16,833 nt of DNA, taken from assembly GCA_002439285.1 (NCBI GenBank), contig DJTQ01000424.1, forward strand, positions 1 to 16,833, in the 5' to 3' direction. Origin of the DNA: Paenibacillaceae bacterium UBA6304 (GTDB lineage Bacteria > Bacillota > Bacilli > Paenibacillales > Paenibacillaceae). Of this stretch, positions 7,475-14,249 are shown one piece after another. Position 1 is the stretch's first letter, and the number at the start of each line of letters is the position of its first letter. Under the pieces are notes generated by a model. The model saw only the letters and a program-made list of their open reading frames with translations, had not been told where the DNA came from and ran no database searches. The position numbers and the translations under genes were made by a program.

Positions 7475-7516
7475 TGCACGATGATCTGCAATTCTCGGAG
7501 AGGTGTGACGACAACG

Positions 7517-9637
7517 ATGTCCCAAATTTTTAATTTTTCGGAAAATGGACTTTATCTGGTTCTTGAGGTAACCGGGGAAAAAGATGTGCGGCTGCTTCAC
7601 TTCGGGGCAACGCCTTATGACGAGCAAGCGGTAACCGAGGCGCAAAAACCGGGCTTCCGGCTCATGGAGCTGCAGCTTACCGGCGACGACCGGGCGGAGT
7701 ATCACGGAAGAACGCACCGGGCGACTTATCCTGGCTTGCGGCTGCAGTATGACGGCCATGAAGATTCCCGGAACTCTCTGGGCCGGAAACTGGAGATCGG
7801 CTTGAAGGATCCGGAGACCTTGCTCCGGGCGGTGCAGCATTTTCAATTTTATGACGGAATTCCGGTCGCCCGCATCTGGACGGTCTTGAGTAATAGCGGA
7901 ACAGAAGCCTTGGGCGTGGAGTACGTTTCTACTTTTGCATTGACCGGGATCGATAAAGAGGGCCGGACTTCCCGGGATGATAAGATGAAGCTCTACCTTC
8001 CGCACACCGGGTGGCAGAGCGAGCTTCAATGGAGGTCGTATCGCCTGCCGGAACTGGGGTTGTCACATCTGACCGATCGATCCTCCAAGCGGATCTCCTG
8101 CAGCAATACCGGCTCCTGGTCGGCCGCTGAGCATATTCCGATGGCGGTGCTGGATAATGAGGAGGCAGGGACAAGCCTCTTCTGGCAAATTGAGCATAAC
8201 GGCTCCTGGCACTGGGAGATCACCGATCAGTATGATCATCTCACCTTGCTCGTCAGCGGCCCGACGGAGCATGACAATCATTGGTGGGTTCAGCTCGAAC
8301 CAGGGGAGAAATTTGACTCCGTTCCGGCCGCGGTCGGTTCGGTTAGCGGTGGTTTTGAACAGGCCATCGGCGCGTTGACCCGGTACCGGCGGGTGATTCG
8401 TCGTCCTAATGAAGATAATCGTAAGCTGCGGGTTATTTTTAATGATTATATGAACTGTCTATGGGGAAGCCCGACGACGGCGAAGTTGTTGCCGCTCATT
8501 GACGCTGCGGCTGAGGTTGGGAGCGAGTACTTCTGCATCGATGCCGGCTGGTATGCGTCCGGCGAATGGTGGGACGGTGTGGGAGAGTGGCTCCCGTCGG
8601 AGGAGCGCTTCCCGGAAGGAATCAAATATGTGCTCGATTACATCCGGAGCAAAGGGATGATCCCTGGTCTATGGCTGGAGCTGGAGGTCATGGGGATCAA
8701 CAGTCCGAAACTGAAGGATACTGACGACAGCTGGTTTTTCATGCGGCACGGCAAGCGGGTTAAGGACCGCAGCCGTTACCAACTGGATTACCGCAACCCA
8801 CAGGTAACCGCGCATGCGACGGAAGTGATCCGCCGCCTGGTCGAGGACTACGGCGTCGGCTATATCAAGATGGACTATAACATCAACGCAGGCATCGGAA
8901 CCGAACGCGACTCGGACAGCTTCGGGGACGGGCTGCTCCAGCATAACCGCGCCTATCTGGAATGGCTGGACGGCATCTTTGCCCGCTACCCGGAGCTGGT
9001 CATCGAGAACTGTTCCAGCGGCGGCATGCGGATGGATTACGCCATGCTCAGCCGGCATAGTATTCAATCCACCTCCGATCAGGAGGACTACGTGAACTAT
9101 GCGGCCATCGCGGCGGCATCACCGTCCGCACTGACGCCGGAGCAGTCGGCGATCTGGTCCTACCCGCTGCGGGAGGGTGACGACGAAGAGGTCGTGTTCA
9201 ACATGGTGAACGCCATGTTGCTTCGCGTGCACCAGAGCGGTCATCTTGCCGAACTGAGCCCGCGGCGCCGGGAGCTGGTGAAGGAAGCGCTCGACTACTA
9301 TAAGACGATCCGCGGTGATATTCCGGAGGCGCTGCCGTTTTGGCCGCTCGGCCTACCAAACCAGCAGGACGAGTGGGTCAGCCTCGGTCTCCGCAAGGAC
9401 AACCGCGTGTATCTGGCCGTTTGGCGGGTCCGGGCTGCCGAGGCGGGCGGTGCGCATGAGCCGGCAGAGAAGACCATCCCGCTGGACTGGCTTGCAGGCA
9501 AGCCGCTGCAAGTGCGCCGTGCCTACCCGCAGGACCTTGCGGGCGACTGCGTTTGGAACGCCGAAGCTGGGGAACTGAAAGTAGTCTTGCCGTCAGAGAA
9601 AACGGCAAGGTTGTACGAGATTACTATAGGAGAGTAG
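7517..9637 (+). CDS. Alpha-galactosidase, glycoside hydrolase family 36 type
   Basis: Hydrolyses terminal alpha-galactosyl groups, as in melibiose or raffinose-type sugars; no signal peptide, so it acts in the cytoplasm on imported sugar. The 706-residue chain has an N-terminal beta-rich domain, then a TIM barrel starting near CIDAGWYASGEWWDGVGEW. The nucleophile is Asp453 in YIKMDYN and the acid/base is Asp521 in TSDQED, after ENCSSGGMRMDYAML, which matches the GH36 CSSGG signature. A C-terminal beta domain follows. The motifs differ somewhat from the best-known GH36 enzymes (TSDQED in place of TSDDTD), so substrate range may differ. ATG 7517 is chosen: GGAGAGG (7497-7503) lies 13 bases upstream, rather far. 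The open frame extends to a GTG at 7436, which sits inside the terminator stem. It is the last gene of the sugar locus. Confidence 0.9.
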   Translation: MSQIFNFSENGLYLVLEVTGEKDVRLLHFGATPYDEQAVTEAQKPGFRLMELQLTGDDRAEYHGRTHRATYPGLRLQYDGHEDSRNSLGRKLEIGLKDPETLLRAVQHFQFYDGIPVARIWTVLSNSGTEALGVEYVSTFALTGIDKEGRTSRDDKMKLYLPHTGWQSELQWRSYRLPELGLSHLTDRSSKRISCSNTGSWSAAEHIPMAVLDNEEAGTSLFWQIEHNGSWHWEITDQYDHLTLLVSGPTEHDNHWWVQLEPGEKFDSVPAAVGSVSGGFEQAIGALTRYRRVIRRPNEDNRKLRVIFNDYMNCLWGSPTTAKLLPLIDAAAEVGSEYFCIDAGWYASGEWWDGVGEWLPSEERFPEGIKYVLDYIRSKGMIPGLWLELEVMGINSPKLKDTDDSWFFMRHGKRVKDRSRYQLDYRNPQVTAHATEVIRRLVEDYGVGYIKMDYNINAGIGTERDSDSFGDGLLQHNRAYLEWLDGIFARYPELVIENCSSGGMRMDYAMLSRHSIQSTSDQEDYVNYAAIAAASPSALTPEQSAIWSYPLREGDDEEVVFNMVNAMLLRVHQSGHLAELSPRRRELVKEALDYYKTIRGDIPEALPFWPLGLPNQQDEWVSLGLRKDNRVYLAVWRVRAAEAGGAHEPAEKTIPLDWLAGKPLQVRRAYPQDLAGDCVWNAEAGELKVVLPSEKTARLYEITIGE

Positions 9638-9674
9638 TTAAGCTGCAGAATTGCGTTACCAAATTGGAATGAAG

Positions 9675-9720
9675 AAGGGACCGTATTCACACCCTATGGG
9701 GGAGTACGGTCCTTAACTTT
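9675..9720 (+). terminator. Terminator after the alpha-galactosidase gene
   Basis: GGACCGTA (9678-9685) pairs with TACGGTCC (9705-9712) around a 19-base loop, followed by TTAACTTT. It closes the sugar locus about 40 bases after the stop codon. Confidence 0.7.
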
Positions 9721-9722
9721 AG

Positions 9723-9752
9723 TTGACGTGAAACTATTTGGTTTCATATAAT
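9723..9752 (+). promoter_or_regulatory. Promoter of the SRPBCC-ArsR operon
   Basis: TTGACG (9723-9728) and TATAAT (9747-9752) with an 18-base spacer form a near-consensus vegetative promoter. The start would be near 9759. Its spacer contains the first GAAAC-N6-GTTTC operator. Confidence 0.8.
9730..9745. promoter_or_regulatory. Operator 1, GAAAC-N6-GTTTC
   Basis: GAAACTATTTGGTTTC is an inverted repeat lying wholly between the -35 and -10. A bound protein would block RNA polymerase. It matches the reverse complement of operator 2 at 15 of 16 bases. The probable ligand protein is the ArsR-type repressor at 10296-10739. Confidence 0.7.
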
Positions 9753-9769
9753 GAGGATAAGCTAAAAAC

Positions 9770-9785
9770 GAAACCAAATGGTTTC
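9770..9785. promoter_or_regulatory. Operator 2, GAAAC-N6-GTTTC
   Basis: GAAACCAAATGGTTTC is a palindrome with six perfect pairs per arm, at about +11 to +26. It is exactly 40 bases from operator 1 (close to four helical turns), so the two sites lie on nearly the same face of the DNA and could be bound cooperatively. Confidence 0.7.
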
Positions 9786-9810
9786 GCGATTAAAAGGAGA
9801 ATGATGAATT

Positions 9811-10293
9811 ATGGATGATAATAAGGGCAAAACGGATAATGTGACTAATATGAGTAATGTAAATCATGTGGATGATAACGCAAGTGGAACGTTACCGGAC
9901 ATCCGGCATACGATTTTGCTGCATGCTACGGCGGATAAAGTGTGGCAGGCGGTCGCCACGGCGGAGGGACTGTCGGCCTGGTTTATGCCGAATGATCTGA
10001 AGCCGGTGGTGGGGCATGAGTTTCACTTACAGGCGGGGCCTTTCGGTCAATCGCCATGCAAAGTAACGCTGGTGGATCCGCCGAACCGCTTGTCCTTTAA
10101 TTGGGGCAAGGATTGGACGCTGACCTTTGAATTGGTGGAAAATGAGGGACAAATCGAATTTACCGTCATCCATGGCGGTTGGACTGCGGCACAAGTGACG
10201 GAGTTCGGAGAGCCCCATGACATTGTGCGCGGCCGGATGGACCAAGGCTGGGCCGGACTGGTTAATAAACTGTCCGCCTACGTCGGAGGTTAA
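9811..10293 (+). CDS. SRPBCC (AHSA1-like) domain protein
   Basis: A 160-residue soluble protein. After an Asp/Asn-rich tail of about 30 residues comes the START/AHA1-like fold: IRHTILLHATADKVWQAVAT, AEGLSAWFMPNDLKPVVG, the central strands FEL and QIEFTVIHGGW, and the C-terminal helix RMDQGWAGLVNKLSAYV. Proteins of this fold have a hydrophobic cavity and may bind small lipophilic molecules; the actual ligand is unknown. The start is supported by AAAAGGAG about ten bases upstream. It is first in an operon with an ArsR-type regulator two bases downstream, a very common pairing in Firmicutes and actinobacteria. A role in response to a compound that releases the repressor is an inference. Confidence 0.88.
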   Translation: MDDNKGKTDNVTNMSNVNHVDDNASGTLPDIRHTILLHATADKVWQAVATAEGLSAWFMPNDLKPVVGHEFHLQAGPFGQSPCKVTLVDPPNRLSFNWGKDWTLTFELVENEGQIEFTVIHGGWTAAQVTEFGEPHDIVRGRMDQGWAGLVNKLSAYVGG

Positions 10294-10295
10294 GG

Positions 10296-10739
10296 GTGAC
10301 GTCCGCGTCTACGGCCACTGCGCCGAAACAAGATGTCTTTCAGGCGGTCGCAGACCCGACCCGGCGCGAACTGCTGAGTCTGCTCGGCGATCGCGAGCTG
10401 CCGCTGAAAGACCTCACCGGCCATTTTCCGATGAGCCGGACCGCCGTCTCCAAGCACCTCCGCGTCCTTGCCGACGCGGGACTGGTCCGGGAACGAAAGG
10501 TCGGCCGGGAGACCCGCTACCGGCTCGATGCCGACCCGCTCCTGGAGCTGAAGCGCTGGTTGACTTACTTCGACCGCTTCTGGGAGAACAAGCTCTCCAT
10601 GCTGAAGCACTATGTCGAATCCAGTCCGGACGCTGCTACCCCAGCTGCCGATACACCCGCTGCGGCGGAAGACCGCTCTCGTCCGGCTGGCCCGGCGCAG
10701 GCATCGGAACCGGCACCGGGCCGCTCACCCATCATCTGA
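10296..10739 (+). CDS. ArsR-type winged-helix repressor
   Basis: A 147-residue DNA-binding protein. Residues about 12-90 form the winged helix: VFQAVADPTRRELLSLL, recognition helix MSRTAVSKHLRVLADAGLV, and the wing ERKVGRETRYRLD. There are no cysteines of the ELCVCDL metal-sensing kind, so it is probably not a metal sensor. The last 35 residues or so are rich in Pro and Ala and look unstructured. The start is GTG two bases after the upstream stop; GGAGG at the end of the SRPBCC gene serves as ribosome binding site, so translation is coupled. It most likely represses its own operon through the paired operators at 9730-9745 and 9770-9785. Confidence 0.9.
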   Translation: MTSASTATAPKQDVFQAVADPTRRELLSLLGDRELPLKDLTGHFPMSRTAVSKHLRVLADAGLVRERKVGRETRYRLDADPLLELKRWLTYFDRFWENKLSMLKHYVESSPDAATPAADTPAAAEDRSRPAGPAQASEPAPGRSPII

Positions 10740-10755
10740 GAAGGCCGTCCCTGCA

Positions 10756-10958
10756 AAATAACTGTAAAACCTACAGTTATTTCACTCGAATTCGGCCAAA
10801 ATACAAAATTAACTGGAAAACCTCCAGCTAATTTTTTCGTTGTCAGCCCAAAGAGCCGAAAAAGCATAAGATAGCAAAAAAATAACTGGAGTTTTTCCAG
10901 TTATTTTATGCTTTTTAGTGATAACCGAGAAATTACCTGTAGGAAATCCAGCTAATTT
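10756..10958. repeat. Cluster of four related palindromic hairpins
   Basis: Four inverted repeats share the pattern AAATTAACTGGA-loop-TCCAGTTAATTT. Copy 1: 10756-10766/10772-10782, 11 perfect pairs. Copy 2: 10806-10817/10823-10834, one mismatch. Copy 3: 10879-10890/10896-10907, 12 perfect pairs, set inside an outer stem AAAAAGCATAA (10859-10869) with TTATGCTTTTT (10906-10916). Copy 4: 10930-10939/10949-10958, degenerate. Loops are about five bases (AAACC in copies 1 and 2). Copies 2 and 3 have T runs and could end transcription. The arrangement looks like a dispersed palindromic repeat family that has multiplied here. Confidence 0.75.
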
Positions 10959-10991
10959 TCCAATCCAGCAGCAGCTAAATCATAATATTAC

Positions 10992-11202
10992 TTTTCAACA
11001 TACTTTCCGCCGTACTTATCAACAACTTGTTAACGATTCATTTACGAGTTATCAAATATTTAAGACTTACCAACAACTTATCAACAATTCGCTAACACAA
11101 ATGATGGATTTCAATAGCCTGATAACACAATTTGATTACTTATCAACAGGCGGATATCAATTATTAACAAAAATACCCCGATTTATCAACAAACTATCAA
11201 CA
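10992..11202 (+). repeat. Cluster of TTATCAACA motifs (DnaA-box-like)
   Basis: TTATCAACA occurs exactly at 11016-11024, 11078-11086, 11140-11148 and 11183-11191; the first three are exactly 62 bases apart. One-mismatch forms occur at 10992-11000 (TTTTCAACA), 11067-11075 (TTACCAACA), 11161-11169 (TTATTAACA) and 11194-11202 (CTATCAACA). All are on the plus strand in very AT-rich DNA between GC-rich genes. The motif differs by one base from the DnaA box TTATCCACA and fits the relaxed consensus TTATC(C/A)A(C/A)A. Whether DnaA binds here is not known. Confidence 0.55.
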
Positions 11203-11234
11203 ACTTGCTAATAACTTATTAGTTTTGGGACGGG

Positions 11235-11342
11235 ATGATCGGCTCGCTGGTGTTGTCCGGGCTAGGCTTGGTTACGGTTCATCTATTCAGGTGTGCGTTT
11301 GAAAAAAATAGCGGGATAAGGATTACGTACCACGAACCCTGA
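11235..11342 (+). pseudogene. Possible C-terminal remnant or tiny membrane protein, 35 residues
   Basis: The frame from ATG 11235 encodes a hydrophobic segment (MIGSLVLSGLGLVTVHLF), then a charged tail ending RITYHEP and TGA at 11340-11342, inside the left arm of a terminator. The same frame is stopped at 11220-11222 upstream. GC content jumps sharply from the AT-rich repeat region just before it. No good ribosome binding site is seen (GGGACGGG only). It could be the last part of a membrane protein gene whose front was lost to the repeat-rich insertion, a real small protein, or chance. Confidence 0.3.
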
Positions 11343-11366
11343 CAGACAGCTGTCAGGGTTTCTTCA
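11335..11366 (+). terminator. Terminator hairpin upstream of the GyrI-like gene
   Basis: AACCCTGACAG (11335-11345) pairs with CTGTCAGGGTT (11350-11360), 11 perfect pairs with a four-base loop, followed by TCTTCATT. The stop codon of the possible 35-codon remnant lies in its left arm. It would insulate the GyrI-like gene from upstream transcription. Confidence 0.75.
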
Positions 11367-11411
11367 TTATGATAAGAGTATATTTACAAAATACTAAGGA
11401 GGTCAGCTCGA

Positions 11412-12053
11412 ATGAATCAGCAAACCGGAAAGTTGGATTTAACCAAGGCAGATACCGCCTATTATACCGCTGCACGCCGCCCTGAACAGCTCACGCTACC
11501 ACCCTATAACTACCTCGCATTGACGGGATACGGTTCACCGGACAGCAAGAATTATGCAACTTCCATAGAATCTATGTACAGGGTGGCCTATGGCATCAAG
11601 GGTATTTACAAACAGACCGGCGCGGACTTTGTAGTACCCAAACTGGAAGGCTTGTGGTGGGTCGACGCTAAAGTGGAATCTTTTACAGATGCAATGGCTG
11701 TTCCTAGAGAGGAATGGCACTGGAAGTTGCTGATCCGCCAACCGGACTATGTAACGGCTGAAGCTGCAGAGACGGCGAGGAATCAGGCTTTGGCCAAGTT
11801 CGGCCAGACTTCCGTAGATACTTCCGAGAAATTGCATCAAGTGGCTTTTGAGAGCATGGAAGAAGGCTTCTGCGTGCAGATGCTGCATCAGGGTCCATTT
11901 GCCGATGAGCCTATAACGTTGGCACAAATTCATAGTTATATCGAGGAGCAGGGATTTACTCCAACCGGGAAGCATCATGAGATCTACCTGAGTGATTTCC
12001 GCAGGACTGCTCCGGATAAACTGAGGACAATTTTACGTCAGCCGGTGAAATAA
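11412..12053 (+). CDS. GyrI-like small-molecule-binding domain protein
   Basis: A 213-residue soluble protein resembling the stand-alone GyrI-like (SOUL/BacR C-terminal-like) proteins of Firmicutes. Visible features are the start LDLTKADTAYYTAARRPEQL, PPYNYLALTGYGSP, the aromatic EGLWWVDAK, EEWHWKLLIRQPDYV, and the C-terminal QMLHQGPFADEPITLAQIHS with HHEIYLSDFRRTAPDKL, a typical family ending. There is no DNA-binding domain and no signal peptide. Such domains bind small hydrophobic or cationic molecules; no ligand can be given here. The start is firm: AAGGAGGT lies eight bases upstream. It seems to be a single-gene unit, flanked upstream by a terminator and downstream by a new promoter. Confidence 0.85.
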   Translation: MNQQTGKLDLTKADTAYYTAARRPEQLTLPPYNYLALTGYGSPDSKNYATSIESMYRVAYGIKGIYKQTGADFVVPKLEGLWWVDAKVESFTDAMAVPREEWHWKLLIRQPDYVTAEAAETARNQALAKFGQTSVDTSEKLHQVAFESMEEGFCVQMLHQGPFADEPITLAQIHSYIEEQGFTPTGKHHEIYLSDFRRTAPDKLRTILRQPVK

Positions 12054-12089
12054 TCACGGGGTCGAAGCGCATGGTTAGCCGGAGTCATT

Positions 12090-12118
12090 TTGTCCAAGCT
12101 CTCAGCAAGGTATATAAT
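12090..12118 (+). promoter_or_regulatory. Promoter of the aldo/keto reductase gene
   Basis: TTGTCC (12090-12095) and TATAAT (12113-12118) with a 17-base spacer. The start near 12125 leaves a 50-base leader with GAGGAGGT before ATG 12175. Confidence 0.65.
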
Positions 12119-12174
12119 GGAAGGGCAGTCTGCTTCATTTATGCCAGCCATCATATATCGAGGAGGTTGTTGCA

Positions 12175-13158
12175 ATGAAGTACGCGAAGTTGGGAAGAAG
12201 CGGCTTGAATGTCAGCCGATTGTGCCTGGGAACGATGAATTTCGGCCCGAGCACCGAGGAAAAGGAAGCGTTTAAAATTATGGATGCGGCATTGGATGCC
12301 GGAGTAAATTTCTTCGACACGGCCAATGTGTACGGCGGAACGCCGCACCGGGGCTGGACAGAGGAGATTATCGGACGCTGGTTTGCCCAGGGTGGCGGAC
12401 GGAGGGAGAAGGTAGTCCTCGCGACCAAGGTTTACGGCGGAATGGGTGATCCGGATCCGAATGTGGACCCGGCCGGCGGTGCAGGGCTCTCTGCCTTTAA
12501 GATCCGCCGGCATCTGGATGACTCGCTGCGCCGGCTCCAAACCGACCATATCGAGCTGTATCAGATGCATCACGTAGACCGGAGCGTTTCCTGGGATGAG
12601 CTTTGGAACGCTTTTGATATTCCGTTAAAACAAGGCAAGATCGGTTATGTCGGCTCCAGTAATTTCGCCGGCCGCGATCTGGTCAAAGCGCAGTATGAAG
12701 CTAAAGATCATGGGCTGCTGGGGCTGATCTCCGAGCAGCATAAATACAGCCTGCTCTGCCGCCTGCCGGAGCTCGAGGTTCTCCCGGCCGCCGAGGAACT
12801 CGGCATCGGCGTCATTCCGTGGAGCCCGCTCGATGGAGGCCTGCTCGGCGGCAACTGGAATCCGCAGCCGGGTTCGCGGACGGCGAAGCAGGGCGAGCGC
12901 CTCGAGAAGCTGCGCCCGCAGCTGGAGCGGTTCACCGCGCTCTGCAAGGAGCTGGGCGAATCGGAGGCGACCGTGGCGCTGGCCTGGACGCTGGCCAATC
13001 CGGCGGTGACCGCACCGATCATCGGGCCGCGCACGCTTCAACAGTTCGAGGATACGCTGCGCGTCGTCGAAGTAGAGCTAAGCGAAGACACGCTGAAGGC
13101 GCTGGATGAGATCTTCCCGGGGCCTGGCGGCGAGGCGCCGAAGGCTTACGCCTGGTAA
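12175..13158 (+). CDS. Aldo/keto reductase
   Basis: NAD(P)H-dependent oxidoreductase acting on aldehydes or ketones in the cytoplasm. The 327-residue chain is the normal length of a (beta/alpha)8 aldo/keto reductase. It begins MKYAKLGRSGLNVSRLCLGTMNFG. The catalytic tetrad is visible: Asp48 and Tyr53 (FDTANVYG), Lys85 (LATKVYG), His132 (LYQMHHVD). The cofactor-binding part follows with GSSNF and, near the C-terminus, APIIGPRTLQQFED. The start has an excellent GAGGAGGT ribosome binding site. It is a single gene with its own promoter and terminator, facing the SDR gene. The physiological substrate cannot be inferred. Confidence 0.93.
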   Translation: MKYAKLGRSGLNVSRLCLGTMNFGPSTEEKEAFKIMDAALDAGVNFFDTANVYGGTPHRGWTEEIIGRWFAQGGGRREKVVLATKVYGGMGDPDPNVDPAGGAGLSAFKIRRHLDDSLRRLQTDHIELYQMHHVDRSVSWDELWNAFDIPLKQGKIGYVGSSNFAGRDLVKAQYEAKDHGLLGLISEQHKYSLLCRLPELEVLPAAEELGIGVIPWSPLDGGLLGGNWNPQPGSRTAKQGERLEKLRPQLERFTALCKELGESEATVALAWTLANPAVTAPIIGPRTLQQFEDTLRVVEVELSEDTLKALDEIFPGPGGEAPKAYAW

Positions 13159-13167
13159 TCTTACACA

Positions 13168-13220
13168 AAATCCCGATAGGCTCCGCCACTAGGGCGGTCG
13201 CTTATCGGGATTTATTTGTC
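13168..13220. terminator. Bidirectional terminator between convergent genes
   Basis: AAATCCCGATA (13168-13178) pairs perfectly with TATCGGGATTT (13203-13213). An inner stem CCGCC/GGCGG closes the loop. T-rich DNA follows on the plus strand (TTTATTTGT), and the minus strand reads GATTTTGTGT after the stem, so it can serve both the aldo/keto reductase and the SDR gene. Confidence 0.85.
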
Positions 13221-13278
13221 TATAGGGGACGCTGGGATCTCCGCATGATTCTCCGTTGTCCGCTATCCGTTGTTCTGG

Positions 13279-14028
13279 TTATCCGTTCATGACGCTGCCG
13301 CCGTTGGCGCCAAGCACCTGGCCGGTGTAGATATTCGCATCGTCCGAAGCGAGGAATAGCACCGATTTGGCGATTTCTTGCGGGAAAGCGAGCCGGCCGA
13401 GCAGATAGCGGGCATCGTTCTTGTCACTCTCCTCCAGAGAAGAGCGAATATCGGTGAACGTGCCGCCTGGGGCTACGGCATTCACCAGTACATGAGGAGC
13501 AAGTTCCCGGGCGAGCGATTTGGTGAAGGCGGTCACGCCGCCTTTGGCCGCTGCATAATGCGACAGATCGGCCGCGCCTTGACTCGCGAGGTCGGAAGTG
13601 ACGTTGATGATCTTGCCGGATTTCTGTTCCAGCATCCGGCGGGCTGCTTCGCGCGAGGTATAGAAAGCGCCGTATAGATGGATTTTGATCATCCGGTCCC
13701 ATTGTTCATTCGTCATCTCAGTCAGGCTGGAGGTCTGGGCGATTCCCGCATTGTTGACGAGAATATCGATCCGGCCGAACGCACTGTCCAACGCGGCGAA
13801 CATCGCTTGTACCTGATCCGGATCACTGACGTCGGCGTTGTAGATTTCGGCCCGTATGCCGTGGGATTCCGCCTGCCGCTGAACATCGGCGGCTTCCTTG
13901 TCATCTCCGTAATAATTGATAAACAAGTGGGTCCCCGCTTTGGCGAGCTCAAGTGCGATCGCTTTGCCGATTCCCCGGCTAGCGCCGGTAATCAAGGCGA
14001 CCTTAGGGTGTGCTTCATTGCTGATCAT
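13279..14028 (-). CDS. SDR family oxidoreductase, FabG-like
   Basis: Short-chain dehydrogenase/reductase with a Rossmann fold, 249 residues, the classical SDR length. The cofactor loop TGASRGIG is at residues 14-21, NNAG at 92-95, and the catalytic Ser145, Tyr158 and Lys162 (YAAAK) have the standard spacing. The C-terminal VAPGGTFTDI and LFLASDDANIYTGQVLGANGG are typical of FabG-like enzymes. It could reduce 3-oxoacyl groups or an unrelated ketone; it is not in a fatty-acid gene cluster, so a true FabG role is doubtful. The start is supported by AAAGGAGA about eleven bases upstream on the minus strand. It converges on the aldo/keto reductase gene. Confidence 0.92.
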   Translation of the reverse strand: MISNEAHPKVALITGASRGIGKAIALELAKAGTHLFINYYGDDKEAADVQRQAESHGIRAEIYNADVSDPDQVQAMFAALDSAFGRIDILVNNAGIAQTSSLTEMTNEQWDRMIKIHLYGAFYTSREAARRMLEQKSGKIINVTSDLASQGAADLSHYAAAKGGVTAFTKSLARELAPHVLVNAVAPGGTFTDIRSSLEESDKNDARYLLGRLAFPQEIAKSVLFLASDDANIYTGQVLGANGGSVMNG

Positions 14029-14249
14029 AGTAGTGGGTCTCCTTTGACATCAAATAGTGCTGGTTTTTATTCCATAAAGACAAATATATCACTGATTTCC
14101 TGAGAGGGGAGTTATCTTACTTATAAAATATTATGAAAATTCGGAGGTTGTGTGGAATTAATCGGGGATCGCTTGACGACGATAGTGGATAGATGGAGAA
14201 TACTATAGGGCTTAACATCATGAAGTGTTAGCTAAGAAGGGAGAGCCAT

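Noticed and set aside
6084..7514. Long minus-strand open frame of 476 codons
   Set aside because: It lies opposite the binding-protein gene, whose family, signal peptide and codon pattern are clear. The antisense translation has no recognisable features and no ribosome binding site.
7436..7516. Upstream GTG start for the alpha-galactosidase
   Set aside because: The GTG sits in the right arm of a strong terminator and has no ribosome binding site; the extra residues are not family-like.
10918..11211. 97-codon open frame with TYQQL repeats
   Set aside because: It starts with GTG in a hairpin, has no ribosome binding site, and its peptide repeats merely reflect the TTATCAACA motifs. It looks like translated non-coding repeat DNA.
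14173..14206. Promoter TTGACG/TACTAT for the purine permease
   Set aside because: Good-looking hexamers but separated by 22 bases, too far for a vegetative promoter.
14029..14249. Purine riboswitch ahead of the purine permease
   Set aside because: I looked for the conserved junction and loop sequences of the guanine/adenine aptamer and did not find them. A covariance-model search (Rfam purine family) would settle it.
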